DNA from: Suillus spraguei
Lineage: Eukaryota > Basidiomycota > Agaricomycetes > Boletales > Suillaceae
DNA length: 64,000 bases
NCBI GenBank assembly: GCA_016800925.1
Contig: JABCPU010000099.1
Location: forward strand, 122,668-186,667
Direction: 5' to 3'
In this document: piece after piece, positions 10,216 to 21,249 of the stretch
Position numbering within the stretch: position 1 is the first letter of the stretch
How the letters are laid out: every line of letters starts with the position of its first letter
Notes under the pieces: model-generated
Told to the model about the DNA's origin: nothing
The model's database searches: none
The model's input: the letters and a program-made list of their open reading frames with translations, nothing else
Translations under genes and position numbers: made by a program

Positions 10216-10353
10216 ATGCGTCTCTCTTTCATCCTCGTAGTTGCTGCTGCATTCAGCTTAACAGCAGCTATGCCTACCGGAAGTTATTGTCCAGCGACCG
10301 ATATTAATTGCGTGCGCAATCCTGCTTGCTGTTACTTTGAAGCAGTAGAATAA
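10216..10353 (+). CDS. Small secreted cysteine-containing peptide A (45 aa)
   Basis: It is a single exon. Residues 1-18 are a signal peptide (MRLSFILVVAAAFSLTAA) that is nearly identical in three other copies. The mature part is only about 27 residues with four cysteines (Cys at about 25, 32, 38, 39) and ends CCYFEAVE. The signal peptide and promoter are conserved while the mature part diverges between copies, as seen in rapidly evolving secreted peptides. Function is unknown. It is too short for a hydrophobin and lacks the eight-cysteine pattern. It was below the size of the supplied ORFs but its structure is clear. Confidence 0.7.
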   Translation: MRLSFILVVAAAFSLTAAMPTGSYCPATDINCVRNPACCYFEAVE

Positions 10354-11096
10354 ATATGACTCGAGACGTATGTGAGCAGAATTAGTTTTCATTCAATCCC
10401 ATAACTCACCGGCGTGTTAGACTACAATTATGTATGTGTGTCAAACGCGTCCCATCACCGCAAGCTTACTATTCACAAGTAGTAGCGAATGGATTCATCA
10501 TTTTCGTTAAACGGTGTCTGAAACGGTTGGCCGTGAAAGAAATGCCATTGTCAAGAATGTGGTTGGCAAAATGATAGTTCGAAGGGTCCGAAATGCCATT
10601 ACAATACAGTATTGCAAAGAGCTAAATGATAAACCGCACGAGCAGTGCAAAACAGCATATGAATCGCGTCTGATGTCTGCCTGAACTGAAGATTAGACTG
10701 CCGTGAGTAATGGGTATAAACTGATCGATCGTGGAAATCCACTTGGTCCAAGGGTCGATATTCGATAGGGATGCATGAAAGCTGGCACACAATGGGCGGT
10801 GTCATGGGACACAATATGCCTTATTCATTCTTGATCCGTACAATGTCCAGCATGTAACAAGGATTATCCAATAACATTATAAAAGGTCCACAAGCGATAA
10901 CAAGGACAAGAAAACACACGGAATATTCGACCCAAAGAAAGCGTCAATGATTTGGTCAAATATACATATGATAGAATGAGATAGTCATAAAGAGAAAACA
11001 TTCGTGAAGAACTGGAGAAAATACTAGAGCACGGCAGCAGGAAGTTAGCAGCAGTGACAGATACAGGCCAAGGAAGACGTACAGTCGTACATTGGA
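10354..11096. other. Conserved 3' block of peptide module A, then intergenic
   Basis: The block TAACTCACCGGCGTGTTAGAC with the following TATGTATGTGTGT and a region to about 10680 recurs after peptide genes C and D, and in part after B. On its minus strand lies a frame (MAFRTLRTIILPTTFLTMAF) discussed at 54033. From 10690 to 11096 I see only the downstream flank of the zinc-finger gene. Confidence 0.5.
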
Positions 11097-12517
11097 CTAT
11101 GTTGCATTGCGGGCAGGAACGATATACCCATAGACCAACTTCTTCGGGCCTTGAGGATTGAATTTGCGACGTGCCTTCTTAGCGCGGGCCTTACTATCAA
11201 GGAGGGGTTTGCATGTGCGCTGATGCCGATTCAAAGAATCGGACCTCGACCAGCGCTTGCCACAATAGGGGCATTCGTAGGATGTAGTATAGTGGACGCC
11301 CTCAATGTGGCGGCCCAAACTGTACATTGCCTGTGCTTTCGAGCAACCCTCGAATTTGCAGGGAGCCGTGTCTGTGGATTTCACGCCGTGCCAATACAGG
11401 AGGTGATGTGCGACGCGGGCCTTGCTCATCTCTACAAACAGCCCACAGGGTTGGTCTGTCCAATCGCATGCTCGTACGCAAGTCATCCCTTCGGGTAGTT
11501 CATTCGTAATCTTGGCGGACCGGTTGGAGTAGGAATCATCAAGTTCCATCGCCCCAAATCGCCTCGTTCGAAGAAGATTACCGCAAGCATCATGAGTCCT
11601 GCGGCGGCTGATGTCTACCGGGTTCGGGTCGTGAACGGGCATAGCCATAACTACAGCACTGGCGTCTGCTAGTCTGTAAGCACCAAATTTACCATCTCTA
11701 ATTTCGTCTTCGTCGTCGTCCAAGCATCTGCGCTTACGTGTGGTAGGTGCAGGAGACGCACTCGAATTATCGTCCTCGGATTTAAAGTGGCGAGTTCTGC
11801 GCTTGGCACATGCCGTCCCGTCAGGAGCAGAGGAAGATGGCTCCAGGTTGTCGCCATCACTCAGATTCATTGTCGCGTGAGAGCCTGGCGCGGCCGGCAA
11901 AAAGGTTTCGACATTCGCCATCGTGTCCACGATAGCATCAGGGTATGTGTAGCCAGGATGTTCCTCTGCAAAGGGAATAGAGTGCGCGTTTTGCTCCCGG
12001 GGGGATGGCGGTCTCAGGCCATACGCGCGGGGATCCCCCGCTGCCCACAGCTCCAGGTCGATGATAGGGGGATAGTAATTTTGAGCAAAATTGGGTCCAT
12101 TCGCATACAAACCATTATCATGATCGGACTGGGACCATACAGGGTTTTCTGGCGCCGCTTCAGGGACTGCTGGGGGCTGCGGATAATCGTATTGGCTCGG
12201 GTCCAATGAAGGAAACTGGGGTAGGCCAGCCACCGGAGCGGTGAATTGGTTCAACGTTGGAAAAGATGTTGGATCATGATCATCTGGGACATCCTTAGAC
12301 TCCATTGTTAAAGATCTGGAGAAATAAATGAGAGATGGTGTGCACTCGGTTGGGGTGGCACGTACTTTAGGTCTGGATCTTCCTCGCACAACTCAGCCCA
12401 TCTGCCAAAGGCCGTCAGTTTGAGTCGATCATTTGAACAAAGTGGAACTACATACTGAGCCCTCATGTAGGCCCAATCTTCGGGCTGAAGATATTCTCGG
12501 GGGTCTTCCGAGACCAT
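11097..12517 (-). CDS. C2H2-type zinc-finger protein (438 aa, three exons)
   Basis: Exons are 12517-12456, 12401-12366 and 12315-11097, with GT-AG introns of 54 and 50 bp. The joined frame starts MVSEDPREYLQPEDW. The first 230 residues are proline- and acid-rich and disordered, followed by a basic stretch with likely nuclear-localisation signals (KRRTRHFK, RKRRCLDDD). The C-terminal quarter has zinc-binding pairs: C-x4-C...H-x4-H in CKFEGCSKAQAMYSLGRHIE and CPYCGKRWSRSDSLNRHQRT, the latter ending in Cys (C2HC variant). It ends with a basic tail. This suggests a DNA-binding regulator in the nucleus; the target is unknown. A single-exon start at 12303 (MESKDVPDD) is the alternative, but the upstream exons splice in frame. 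Confidence 0.75.
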
Positions 12518-14784
12518 GTTAGGGATGGATTCGGAGTGGATTACAGGTTGAGAACACGGAAGGGTGGACCTGCTAAGAACATTATGAGGTGAACCGCGTC
12601 ATTCGACTCGAGATTGAACACCAACCTATCCAAAAGCATTTGAAGACTGTTGTATGAGGCATTGAATGGGGAAGACATCGTCAGCATATGAAGATACCGA
12701 GTCGACATGGGGGTAGACTTACGTGGCGATATCGATGAATTAAACGAGCGATATGAGATGGCTTAGATCACAAGATGAAGTATTAGAGTAAAGAGGAGGA
12801 GAGATAGTGAAGTGAAGGAGATAACAACGTCAGCTTTTAACCTCACAAAATGTGGAGCAGTGTTAAAAAAAATGAAAGCACCTGTGGACTTGCATTGTCC
12901 ACATGGCACAAAAAAGGAAGCGTGTGTGGTTACTTCAATATGACAAACGAATCTGTGGTTACTGTTTTGAAGTACCACACGTGCATAAATCCACAGCAGT
13001 AAAAGGTTTTCACCACACTTCACCCATTCTTTGTAGACCTAGACGCGTGTGAGACAATAAAGTAAGTACTGACGCTTCTTTACTAGAGGATATGACATTA
13101 CAAGTGCGCGCAAAAGTACAATTCCACTGAGGTTCAAGGTATCGCAACAATGCCATTTTTGTGGCGTATGGTCAGAGCACACTCAACCACGATCATCAGC
13201 TTTGGCAGCGATACCCGCTTTGGACAGCAGCAAGCAACCTCCAGCACAAGCGGGCAGTTGGTATATTACAGCCGAATATTGTGCAATAGAGAAACAGCAG
13301 ATGTGAAGGTACGTAGCATCCAATGCCTGAAATCGATATGTGTATGTAGTGTCAATCGCATGTTTCATTGTAAACGTGCAAAGATACTTACATTCGCTGT
13401 TCGTTGCGTTACGACACACCTAGTCCTCACACCTGACATGGGAACTGGTGGGCTTTATATCATCTAGCTACTCCATGAACAATGCAATACTCTTTCAGAT
13501 CGGAACCATGTCACGGCCTTCACATTTCCGTTTGCATGAAGATATTAGGCGCTAGCTTGCAAGAGCACGTAGCCTGTAACATCCTGGTCATCATGATACG
13601 AATGTAGAATTCTCTGAACTAGATGTCAACAGTTTTTATTTGAATCAGAAACATTGCCTGACAAACTTCATAACATATCACTTAACCAGGCATATCAATA
13701 CGCGTGACTCTTGTTATCACGATTCTGTCAGAGGTATGAAACTGCATGTATAACGCAAGGCTTGTGTTGATGTCAGAAGTTGCCGTATAGCTAGTTGTAA
13801 TGTCTGATTATGTAGTAGAACGTGACGAGCGTACGCGGTGTTTTGGTCTGTTGTCCAATGGCTTCCAAGAGTTTCCTTGTTCGGAAGTTGCACTCCTAAG
13901 TTCTCAAATCGTTCAATGTGTGTGGACAGTATTTCAAATGATTTTAGAGGGGTATTTTTTGCGGTGAAGAGACTGGATGATGGACTTGACAAGAGAATAA
14001 CAATAACCCAGTAGTTAGAAAATATATATTGTACGAAGGTTATTAATTAATTAAAAGAATCATTGAGACGGTGAACGAAAGGTGAACGTAGATGATGTAT
14101 TGATAAGTGAACGCGTATGCAAAACAAAGTATATACGGGGCACACGAGCAACCACACAATATACCATAAAAAACTAACTACTATCAATACTGCCAAAGGC
14201 GCTAGATTTCAGCTTACTACGTAACTATAGGAGAGTATGTACATGAAGTTACATTTGAGCTCCGCCTGCCGGAAGGAAGAGGATGCAGCCGCAACATCAA
14301 ATGTTACAAATATTTGTCAACTTGCGAGTTTCCAAACAGACTCTTACAGTATGGCCTGAATCTAACCTCTGTTCAGTCCCGACACAGGACCTCCATCACA
14401 CACAAGAAGCAGATTCCAGAAGGCAACTTCACTAGAAAGAAAAAAGTATCGTGAGACACATCAGGAAATTCACACATTCCTTGACGTGCCCTTATGCAGA
14501 CTTATTTACACTTAACTGCCTTGGTGAAATTGAATCTACTTGTCCAAAATTTCAATGTGAGTGAATTCAGAAAAAAAATGTTGAGATATATTAATATACA
14601 TGTTTTATTATATTTCGCACTCAAAAAATATAAGATATGCCAGGTGAATGATGTGAGAGAGAGCAAACAAGTTTTGAGATAAGTGAGTTAAGCTGATTAA
14701 GCACGTCAAGGAATGTGTGAATTTCCTGATGCATATGTTGAGGGTTCCCTGATGATATCTTTGTCCACAATTTTGACCGTGAAT
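12518..14784. other. Gene-poor stretch
   Basis: The upstream flank of the zinc-finger gene is followed by AT-rich sequence. Open frames at 13150-13467 (+) and 13717-13992 (-, MSSPSSSLFTAKNTPLK) have no domain or intron support. I report no gene here. Confidence 0.3.
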
Positions 14785-15340
14785 ACATGATATCTTGTTG
14801 GCTCTCTACTTGCATAGTCTTCCATTTCGCTCATCGCATTGCAGCACCACGTCAAAACGCCCTTCTTCATTGTTTTTCCTTTTTGTGCTAGCACCATCCC
14901 TTTGTAATACACCAGAGCACGACACCCCTGGTACCTAATCTCGTCTAGCTGGACTCAAAACCTCTGGCGCTGAAAACAAGATGAATTGAGCATCAAGGTA
15001 TAAATGTATTGCCCGCCAGTGCTTAGTTGATGTCTGGTGTACCACCCAGGGCTTGCTTGATTTTTTGGTAATCCGTCTCGAAATTCTAAAGTAACAAAAA
15101 GAAGTATCTGGATGTTATGGGGAGTTCATGTTGTACATTTAAGTACAAGAACATCATATCCGGTGACACCCTGGCTCCCCCTTCGATCCTCATTGAGCAC
15201 CGATGTTCGGATACATCACCATAGGCATTATCCTGCATCTCTCCACGTACATTATCTCCAGTGCCACGTCTGTGTGCATTATGAAATGAACATTTTAGTG
15301 AGGAAACGCCAGAGTATACAAGTGCTCATCGTTCAGGACT
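14785..15340 (+). repeat. Segmental direct repeat, copy 2
   Basis: It is collinear with 9396-9960, with small indels. It ends where the peptide-gene promoter B begins, so the duplicated unit includes the peptide gene. Confidence 0.7.
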
Positions 15341-15439
15341 AAGGATTTTACCGATCACTAGCGTTTCTCATGTCACCTATCGGTCTCACGGTGGGCTGCA
15401 TGTACAACGGAAGGGGTTGGAATTACACATTACCAGCGT

Positions 15440-15642
15440 TTCCTAGTGTTCTTCTTCCGGGAGAATGTCAGGAATGCAACAAATCAAGTCTGATGTCTGC
15501 TGGCAGTGCAGATGTCGTCTGTTTGAAGATGTATTTCAGAGGGACAGGATCTGCACACCATTCAGCATATAAAAGCAAGCCGTCCTCCCGCTGTTTCCTT
15601 CAGCTTCAGTTTTTGTGCATCCCAGATAACATCTCACAAACA
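15440..15642 (+). promoter_or_regulatory. Conserved peptide-gene promoter, copy B
   Basis: It has the same core as copy A: AAGTCTGATGTCTGCTGGCA, TATAAAAG at 15568-15575, and AACATCTCACAAACA immediately before the ATG. Confidence 0.7.
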
Positions 15643-15765
15643 ATGCGTCTCTCATTCATCCTCGTAGTCGTTGCTGCGTTCGGCTTAACAGCGGCCACGC
15701 CTGTTGATATTAGTCTTTGTGCATGGCAGCCAGATTGTTGCCAAGACTGCAATGGCCAAAAGTGA
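15643..15765 (+). CDS. Small secreted peptide B (40 aa, probably truncated)
   Basis: The signal peptide is MRLSFILVVVAAFGLTAA. The mature part carries cysteines in CAWQPDCCQDCNGQK and ends at a TGA (15763-15765). The same frame continues after the stop with THCCYFGLVT and a TAG. The CCYF there matches the CCYFE end of peptide A. The annotated stop is therefore likely a recent nonsense change that removes the last ten residues and one cysteine pair. It may still be secreted. Confidence 0.6.
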   Translation: MRLSFILVVVAAFGLTAATPVDISLCAWQPDCCQDCNGQK

Positions 15766-16029
15766 ACCCACTGCTGTTACTTCGGACTCGTGACTTAGTA
15801 CAATCATGTATGTGTGTTAAACGCGTCCCGTCACCGCAAGCTAGCTACTGACACCCACAGCTTGTAGCAGCTACTAAATTCGTCTCATTTGGCCGAAGGG
15901 CGGCTAAAACAACTGGCCAGTGAAAGAATGCCATTGTCAAGAATGTAGTAGTCGAAATGATAGTTCGAAGGATCCGAAATACCATTAAAATACAGTACTG
16001 CAAAGAGCTAAATGATAAACCGCACGAGC

Positions 16030-16110
16030 AATGAAGATGGAGGGGCATAGCAATTGGGTGTTGGGATTGGCGGTATCACGAAATGGGCAATTGATAGCAA
16101 GCGGTGATAT
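16030..16110 (+). pseudogene. WD40-repeat scrap
   Basis: GGGGCATAGCAATTGGGTGT through GGGCAATTGATAGCAAGCGG repeats 16705-16770 of the WD40 gene. It is a partial duplicate with no open frame of its own. Confidence 0.6.
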
Positions 16111-16542
16111 TTAATTATTTAATTTGGGGTTAAACTTGTTTAACCAAGTTGAATCGATTCGCGACGCGTGGTTAATGATCTAAACCTAACGTTTGCTCCC
16201 TCAGGCTCTATCGTCTTATCAAGGTCGTAGTAGCGTTTGGTATAAGAATTCTCGTTCATGATGCCATCGCTGTGAGATGAGGGATTCGAGGTGGTGCTAG
16301 AAGGACACGTGTATGCACTGCAAAGGCGCTTGGAGGGTGTGGCGCCGAGACTGCGGGGATACGCATGACATTGATAGGGTACATTATTGCTGCTTGAACA
16401 GCACGTGATGGAGGTGTGGAATGGAAACGGGCCGCTGAGGCATGAAGCTTGAAGCAGTGTAAGTACCTCTGCAGTTTAGCGGCAAGACACCCATAATCCT
16501 CCCAAAGTCCACCTTGACGCTGAACACCCAACCTCCAGTAAA
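16111..16542. other. Upstream flank of the WD40 gene
   Basis: No gene is supported. This is a mixed AT-rich region with a short palindrome-like TTAAACTTGTTTAA near 16131. Confidence 0.2.
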
Positions 16543-17532
16543 ATGTCGGAGCTCAGTCCAATCACTACACCCCCGCGAGAGCTTGAAGGTCATGAAGGCT
16601 ATGTAAGGGCAGTCGCAGTTTTCCCCGATAAACGGCGGATGGTTACAGCCTCGGAAGACAAGACGCTTCGTCTATGAGACTCACAGACAGGTGTTGTATT
16701 GATGAAGATGTTGGGGCATGGCAGTTGGGTGTGGAGATTGACAGATGGGCAATTGATAGCAAGCGGTGATAGTGAAGGAGAGGTCATCATCTGGCACGGA
16801 GAAACTGGCAAACCACTTACTCGACCCATCAAAGCCCACTCCAGTTGCATCTATTCGCTGGGTTTTTCTCCCGATGGAACAGTGCTAGCCACTGCTGCTA
16901 GTTCATGGAACCAAACGACAAAGCTGTGGAACACCAAAACTTGGGAACAACCAGGGGATTCAATTCAGCGTGATAGTTATGTCAACTGCGTTCGATATTC
17001 ACCCTCTGGAAAACATCTTGCCATCGCAACAGATAGCAATGTTCACATTTATAATCCAGGCACGAGAGAACGCCTCGCATCCTTCAAGGCCCAGGCATCA
17101 CGTAACTCGTCACTCGCGTGGACGCCCAATGGCACTCGCCTTCTCACTGGCGGCACTAATCTCGATCTTACCATACGCGAATGGGATACAACATCCTGGA
17201 CGCAGGTCGGTGAGCCCTGCACCGGTCACACTCGCTCTGTCTGTGCCATTGTCGTCAATCCTGCTGGTACACTCATCGCTTCTATATCCGACGACAACTA
17301 TGTCCGTCTCTGGCGGCTTTCTGACAGACAAGTCATTGCCACATTCAAGCACTCATCCTTGAGGACATGCGTCACCTTTTCTGTGGACGGCAACCACGTC
17401 CTCAGCGGAGGTGGAGATGGGATGGTCTCGGAGTGGACAGTACCCAATTCAAATGCATGTTTCCGTTCTCAACTCATATCTCACAAATTGACCATGTTTT
17501 ATGTAGATCCTAGCCATCACATCCGCCCGTGA
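16543..17532 (+). pseudogene. WD40-repeat protein with one premature TGA
   Basis: The ATG at 16543 opens a frame of 329 codons to the TGA at 17530. It is broken once, at codon 45 (TGA, 16675-16677), exactly where the first repeat should end in Trp (DKTLRL-stop). A TGG to TGA change explains it. At least six WD-like repeats follow (GEVIIW, TKLWNTKTW, NVHIYNPGT, IREWDTTSW, YVRLWRLSD, VSEWTVP), enough for most of a propeller. If a downstream ATG (16699) is used, a 277-residue protein lacking the first blade could be made. It lies 70 bp before the TPR-HET copy 2, in the same direction. Such propellers serve as binding modules in fungal NLR-like proteins. Confidence 0.7.
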
Positions 17533-17602
17533 TACATGCATAGGCAGAGACTTATCTACCACTGAAGAACTCCCCACGCAAGATTTCAGTCTGGAGGTCG
17601 TA

Positions 17603-19727
17603 ATGTCGCACAAGTCACAATCATCACCTCCATTTCACTCAGCTTTCACAAAAAATCGCAGTGCGTCCTTTCTTACTGGTGGAGATGCTGCCCTCGCTGC
17701 AGGCGATTATGACAGCGCTATTGGCCTATACTCGGCGGCGATCGACCTGGACTCTGCATCCGATGTCGTCTTTGCAAATCGCAGCAAGCAAAATTAGGCA
17801 AAATGCTATGGGAGGATGCGCTCCTTGATGCGCAGAAGGTGCGATGGCGTCTACGTTTTTATAGCCCATGTTAACTTCGGCGATGCATAGGTCACCGAAC
17901 TTAATCCTTCGTCTCACGTTGGATACCAGTTGATACACATAGCGCTACATCGCACGCAACGTTACAATGAAGCCATCGAGGCCTTCACAATCATGTTGTC
18001 CAAATTGGACGATTCCCGAAGCGCAGATACGAGGTAGGCCTTGGAACACTTCTGCATCGTCTTGAAATCCCTATATGGTTTCGCAGAGTTGCGCCAGCAG
18101 TATCTCAGTCGATCCGAAGCAGAAGAGGTTATTCAAACAGCAGTGTCGATGGAACTCGAAAACGCTTCGTCTACTTAATACCTCCACGGGCCTTGTGTGC
18201 GATCGAGCGGCACAGATAAATTCCTTCAAAATGAGTCAAGTGTACAAGGAGCTTTTGTCATTCACAACGAAGCATTCAGACCTCGAGATGGAGCGCATCA
18301 AAGTGGCGACGTACTTTGGCCGCGTCCTGCTATCACACAGGTGGGAAGAGGCGGAAACACTCCTGCACGACATCCAAGACAAAGTCGTATACGAGTTGAA
18401 TGGACTTGGTGGCATTGCGAAACTACGGTCATTTTGCGAAGTCACTCGTGATGCCGGATATGGATGGGCATGGATGGGCACATGCTGCATCGACAAGAAG
18501 ACTAATACTGAGATTCAAGAATCAGTCAACTCCATGTTCGTCTGGTACCGCCACTCAGCGCTCACCATCGTTTACCTATGTGATGTCCCTCCCTCATCCC
18601 GGCCCGGTGCACTGGCGAGGAGCGTCTGGAACAAGCAAGGATGGACCTTTCAAGAATTTGTCGCTCCGAAAGCTGTTGTCTTTTATCAGAAGGATTGGTC
18701 ATTATATCTCGGTGATCGCTCTTTCAATCACAAAGAGTCCCCTGCGATCATGAAGGAGTTGGAGGATGCGACTGGCATAGATGCACGATCTCTGGTGACT
18801 TTCTGTCCGGGTATGAACAGCGCCCGAGAGAAACTGCAATGGGCATCGAAACGTGTCACCACTTTACAGGAAGACATTGCATACTCATTATTTGGCATCT
18901 TCGGCATCACGCTACCTGTCATTTATGGCGAGAGGAGGAAACGTGCGCTTGGGCGGCTCCTGCAAGAGATCGTTGCTCGATCAGGGGACATTACTGTCCT
19001 CGACTGGATCGGACAGCCGTCTGACTTCAATAGCTGTCTTCCAGCCCATATCACCTCTTACACCACTCCTCCACGCATCCTCCCATCTTTTTCTACAGAT
19101 CAAATTCACACACAAGTTTCTTTGCTACGGAAAACCGTGCCTACAGAACTGGCATTGAAATTTTATGACAAGCTTGAACAGCTGAGAGCTCCTCGCTTCG
19201 CAAATTGCAGACTTCATCTGCCTTGCATTTCATTCCGTGTCACAGAAGTCAGACGGAGGCGCGGTCTAGCACAAGAGACTCTCATCACGTATTCAATCAA
19301 GGCAGACGGGCTCCAGGACCTGTTGATCACCACTGAAGAGACACTAGTTCAGTTCTCGCGTGCAAAGCCTATTCGGCAGGCGTTCTTACTTGTCCGTCCA
19401 TGGGATCGATATCTCCTTGGGGTACCTGACTTTACAGACCAGGCTGACTTCGCAGATGATATGGAGAGCATAGGAGATTGGACCGACCCCGGGTCCCCGA
19501 TGGACGACTCTGATGAGTTACCCAGCGGTTCGTCTATTTCAGAGGAGCCAGACTTACGAGCGTTGCGACTGATGGTTCGCCTCGGACAGCGTTTTGACGC
19601 ATTTTTGTTGGCGCAACGGCGTGTCGGAGAATACAAGAGGATAGCGTCGGACCATAACATCATTGCACAAATCAAAGACATTGATTCAGTTGATAATATG
19701 GATGTCGGTACCGTGGAAATACTCTAA
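17603..19727 (+). pseudogene. TPR-HET protein, copy 2 (HET part intact, 5' part frameshifted)
   Basis: The start MSHKSQSS matches copy 1. TPR-like helices follow (ASFLTGGDAALAAGDYDSAI), then a frameshift at about 17788 (RSKQN-stop where copy 1 keeps RSKVKLGEML), two intron positions shared with copy 1, and another frameshift near 18166. From about 18170 to 19727 one frame of some 515 codons is clean. It holds the three HET motifs, LLSHRWEEAE, WAWMGTCCIDKK and SVWNKQGWTFQEFVAPK, then DIAYSLFGIFGITLPVIYGE and a family-specific C-terminal half ending VGTVEIL. HET domains are thought to signal death or arrest on non-self contact. A shorter functional product starting at 18075 cannot be excluded. 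Confidence 0.75.
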
Positions 19728-20129
19728 CTATAAATATTTGAAGACTAGGAATCTTTGACAGATAGTCGCTTGTGTTTCGGTGATGATACCTGCGTTGCTA
19801 CCGTGTAGATACGTGCATAGATAATACCTCTCATAGTAGACATTGTGGACGCACTACCTTCTCCCTCAGTACTGTCATCCCGCGCCAACTTGCTTCAGGC
19901 TTGAAGTAGCAACACTGGCCAGTTGCACCCTGCATGCCTAGCCAGTGACCATGTACATGTATCAGCCAAGGCCAGCTGGGCTACATTCTACGAGTATTTG
20001 TCTTGTCCGGGGTACCGGTTCTAGTACATAGGGTCATGACTGAAGTATGTGTACTACGAGTCGGGAGTATTCCTTCCCCTACTAGTAGCACGGAGAGGTC
20101 TTTGGGTAGCTTGGGTGGCCATAGGTGGT
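19728..20129. other. 3' flank of TPR-HET copy 2
   Basis: The first 200 bases (TTTGACAGATAGTCGCTTGT, GTAGACATTGTGGACG) recur after the other HET fragments, so the duplicated module extends past the stop codon. No gene is seen. Confidence 0.4.
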
Positions 20130-20680
20130 TTACCGTACGGCAAGTTTCAAAGCGCACTCTAAGACGTTCTGACGCTCTCCAGGCATCTTGCGAATTCCTA
20201 GAGATGATCGTAGGTATTTTTGACTTATGACATTGTTGTGTGTCATACCGTCGAAGGAGGCAGCACCGTAGTTTTTCCCTATAGGCTCTTGAGTGTCGAA
20301 GCTGGTGCCAGTTGGCACGTACCGAGTGGAGGCACCAACCCATGTGATCGCGCTAGAGGTATCGACAATCAACTTGTCTGCAATAATACATTAGCAGCCG
20401 CATGTTTTCTCAGTGGTGAACTTACAGGTTGTGGAAGGATCGCCAATGCCAACTGATACGACGTAGGTAAAACGAATGTTTTCCGAACCGGGAACATCAA
20501 CACGTTGGCCATGCGGGCTGTAGTCCATGAGGGCCGCCACGCGAGCTTCGTCGTGCTGCACGAGGTTGGTACTATTGGAGAATTTTAACCTTCTGGTCAT
20601 GGGGAGGGTAATGCGGGAATTGCGAACTTCAACGGGCGATGCTGTGATTGACAAAGCCAGGAGTGTAAGCAAGGGAGAAT
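20130..20680 (-). pseudogene. N-terminal half of a secreted aspartic protease (A1 family)
   Basis: The minus strand encodes a signal-like LLTLLALSITASPVEV, a propeptide region (RRLKFSNSTNLVQHDEARVA), then VSVGIGDPSTT. An intron at about 20394-20441 (GTAAGT...TTGCAG) leads into YKLIVDTSSAITWVGAS. This matches the first active-site loop of fungal polyporopepsin-type proteases, where DTGS is usual; here it reads DTSS. There is no ATG at the start (the frame opens at TTG), no second catalytic Asp and no C-terminal lobe. It is therefore a truncated relic. Confidence 0.65.
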
Positions 20681-20816
20681 ATGACTGTGATACTGGAAAG
20701 TCATATCATACTCGGTGGCCTATTATATATGTACTAGCGAACGCAGGTCCCCGTCGAAAAAGCGATGACGAGTCATCCCGAGTGCAGAGATTCGATAAAA
20801 TGCGGCAAAGGATGGA

Positions 20817-21191
20817 TTGCTTTTGATCCTGGCATGTTACTGTTTGGAAACCACCATCTTGGTTGGCATTTGCGAAATTGTACAGATTCTCGCGCAGCTT
20901 GAGATTGAAACAAAGACTCGAAGGGTATACTTATCCCCTCGCGTCACGATTCATTGTAAATCTATCGTGATGACAGGCGAGCCTCAAAAGCCATCGGTGT
21001 CTGTAGAGCGGAGGCATACCGGCTTCTTTCTGCATCAGCAAAAGACCCATAATTTTCGCTTGTTTGATGCTTACGGTGAGCTTACGACGCTGCTAATGGA
21101 GCAACGCGATTGGTGGAAAAAGCAGTATATATGGATTACGAACGTATGCCCTGAGCTATACCCAATGCAAGTTGTTCAGAACAAATTTTGA
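20817..21191 (+). CDS. Hypothetical protein, 124 codons
   Basis: The open frame has a hydrophobic first third (MLLILACYCLETTILVGICE) and a charged end (LMEQRDWWKKQYIWITNVCP). I recognise no domain. It ends just before the outer edge of the inverted duplication. Low support. Confidence 0.2.
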   Translation: MLLILACYCLETTILVGICEIVQILAQLEIETKTRRVYLSPRVTIHCKSIVMTGEPQKPSVSVERRHTGFFLHQQKTHNFRLFDAYGELTTLLMEQRDWWKKQYIWITNVCPELYPMQVVQNKF

Positions 21192-21249
21192 ACTCGTTTC
21201 GAACAGGTTGGCTCTTTCAGATGTGGGAACCGTTGCATAATGGCACAAA

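Noticed and set aside
10216..10353. Peptides as hydrophobins
   Set aside because: They are about 45 residues with four to six cysteines and lack the eight-cysteine pattern.
16675..16677. TGA read as selenocysteine (here, in gypsy pol and in peptide B)
   Set aside because: Dikarya lack the selenocysteine machinery as far as known, and the stops sit at Trp or Arg positions.
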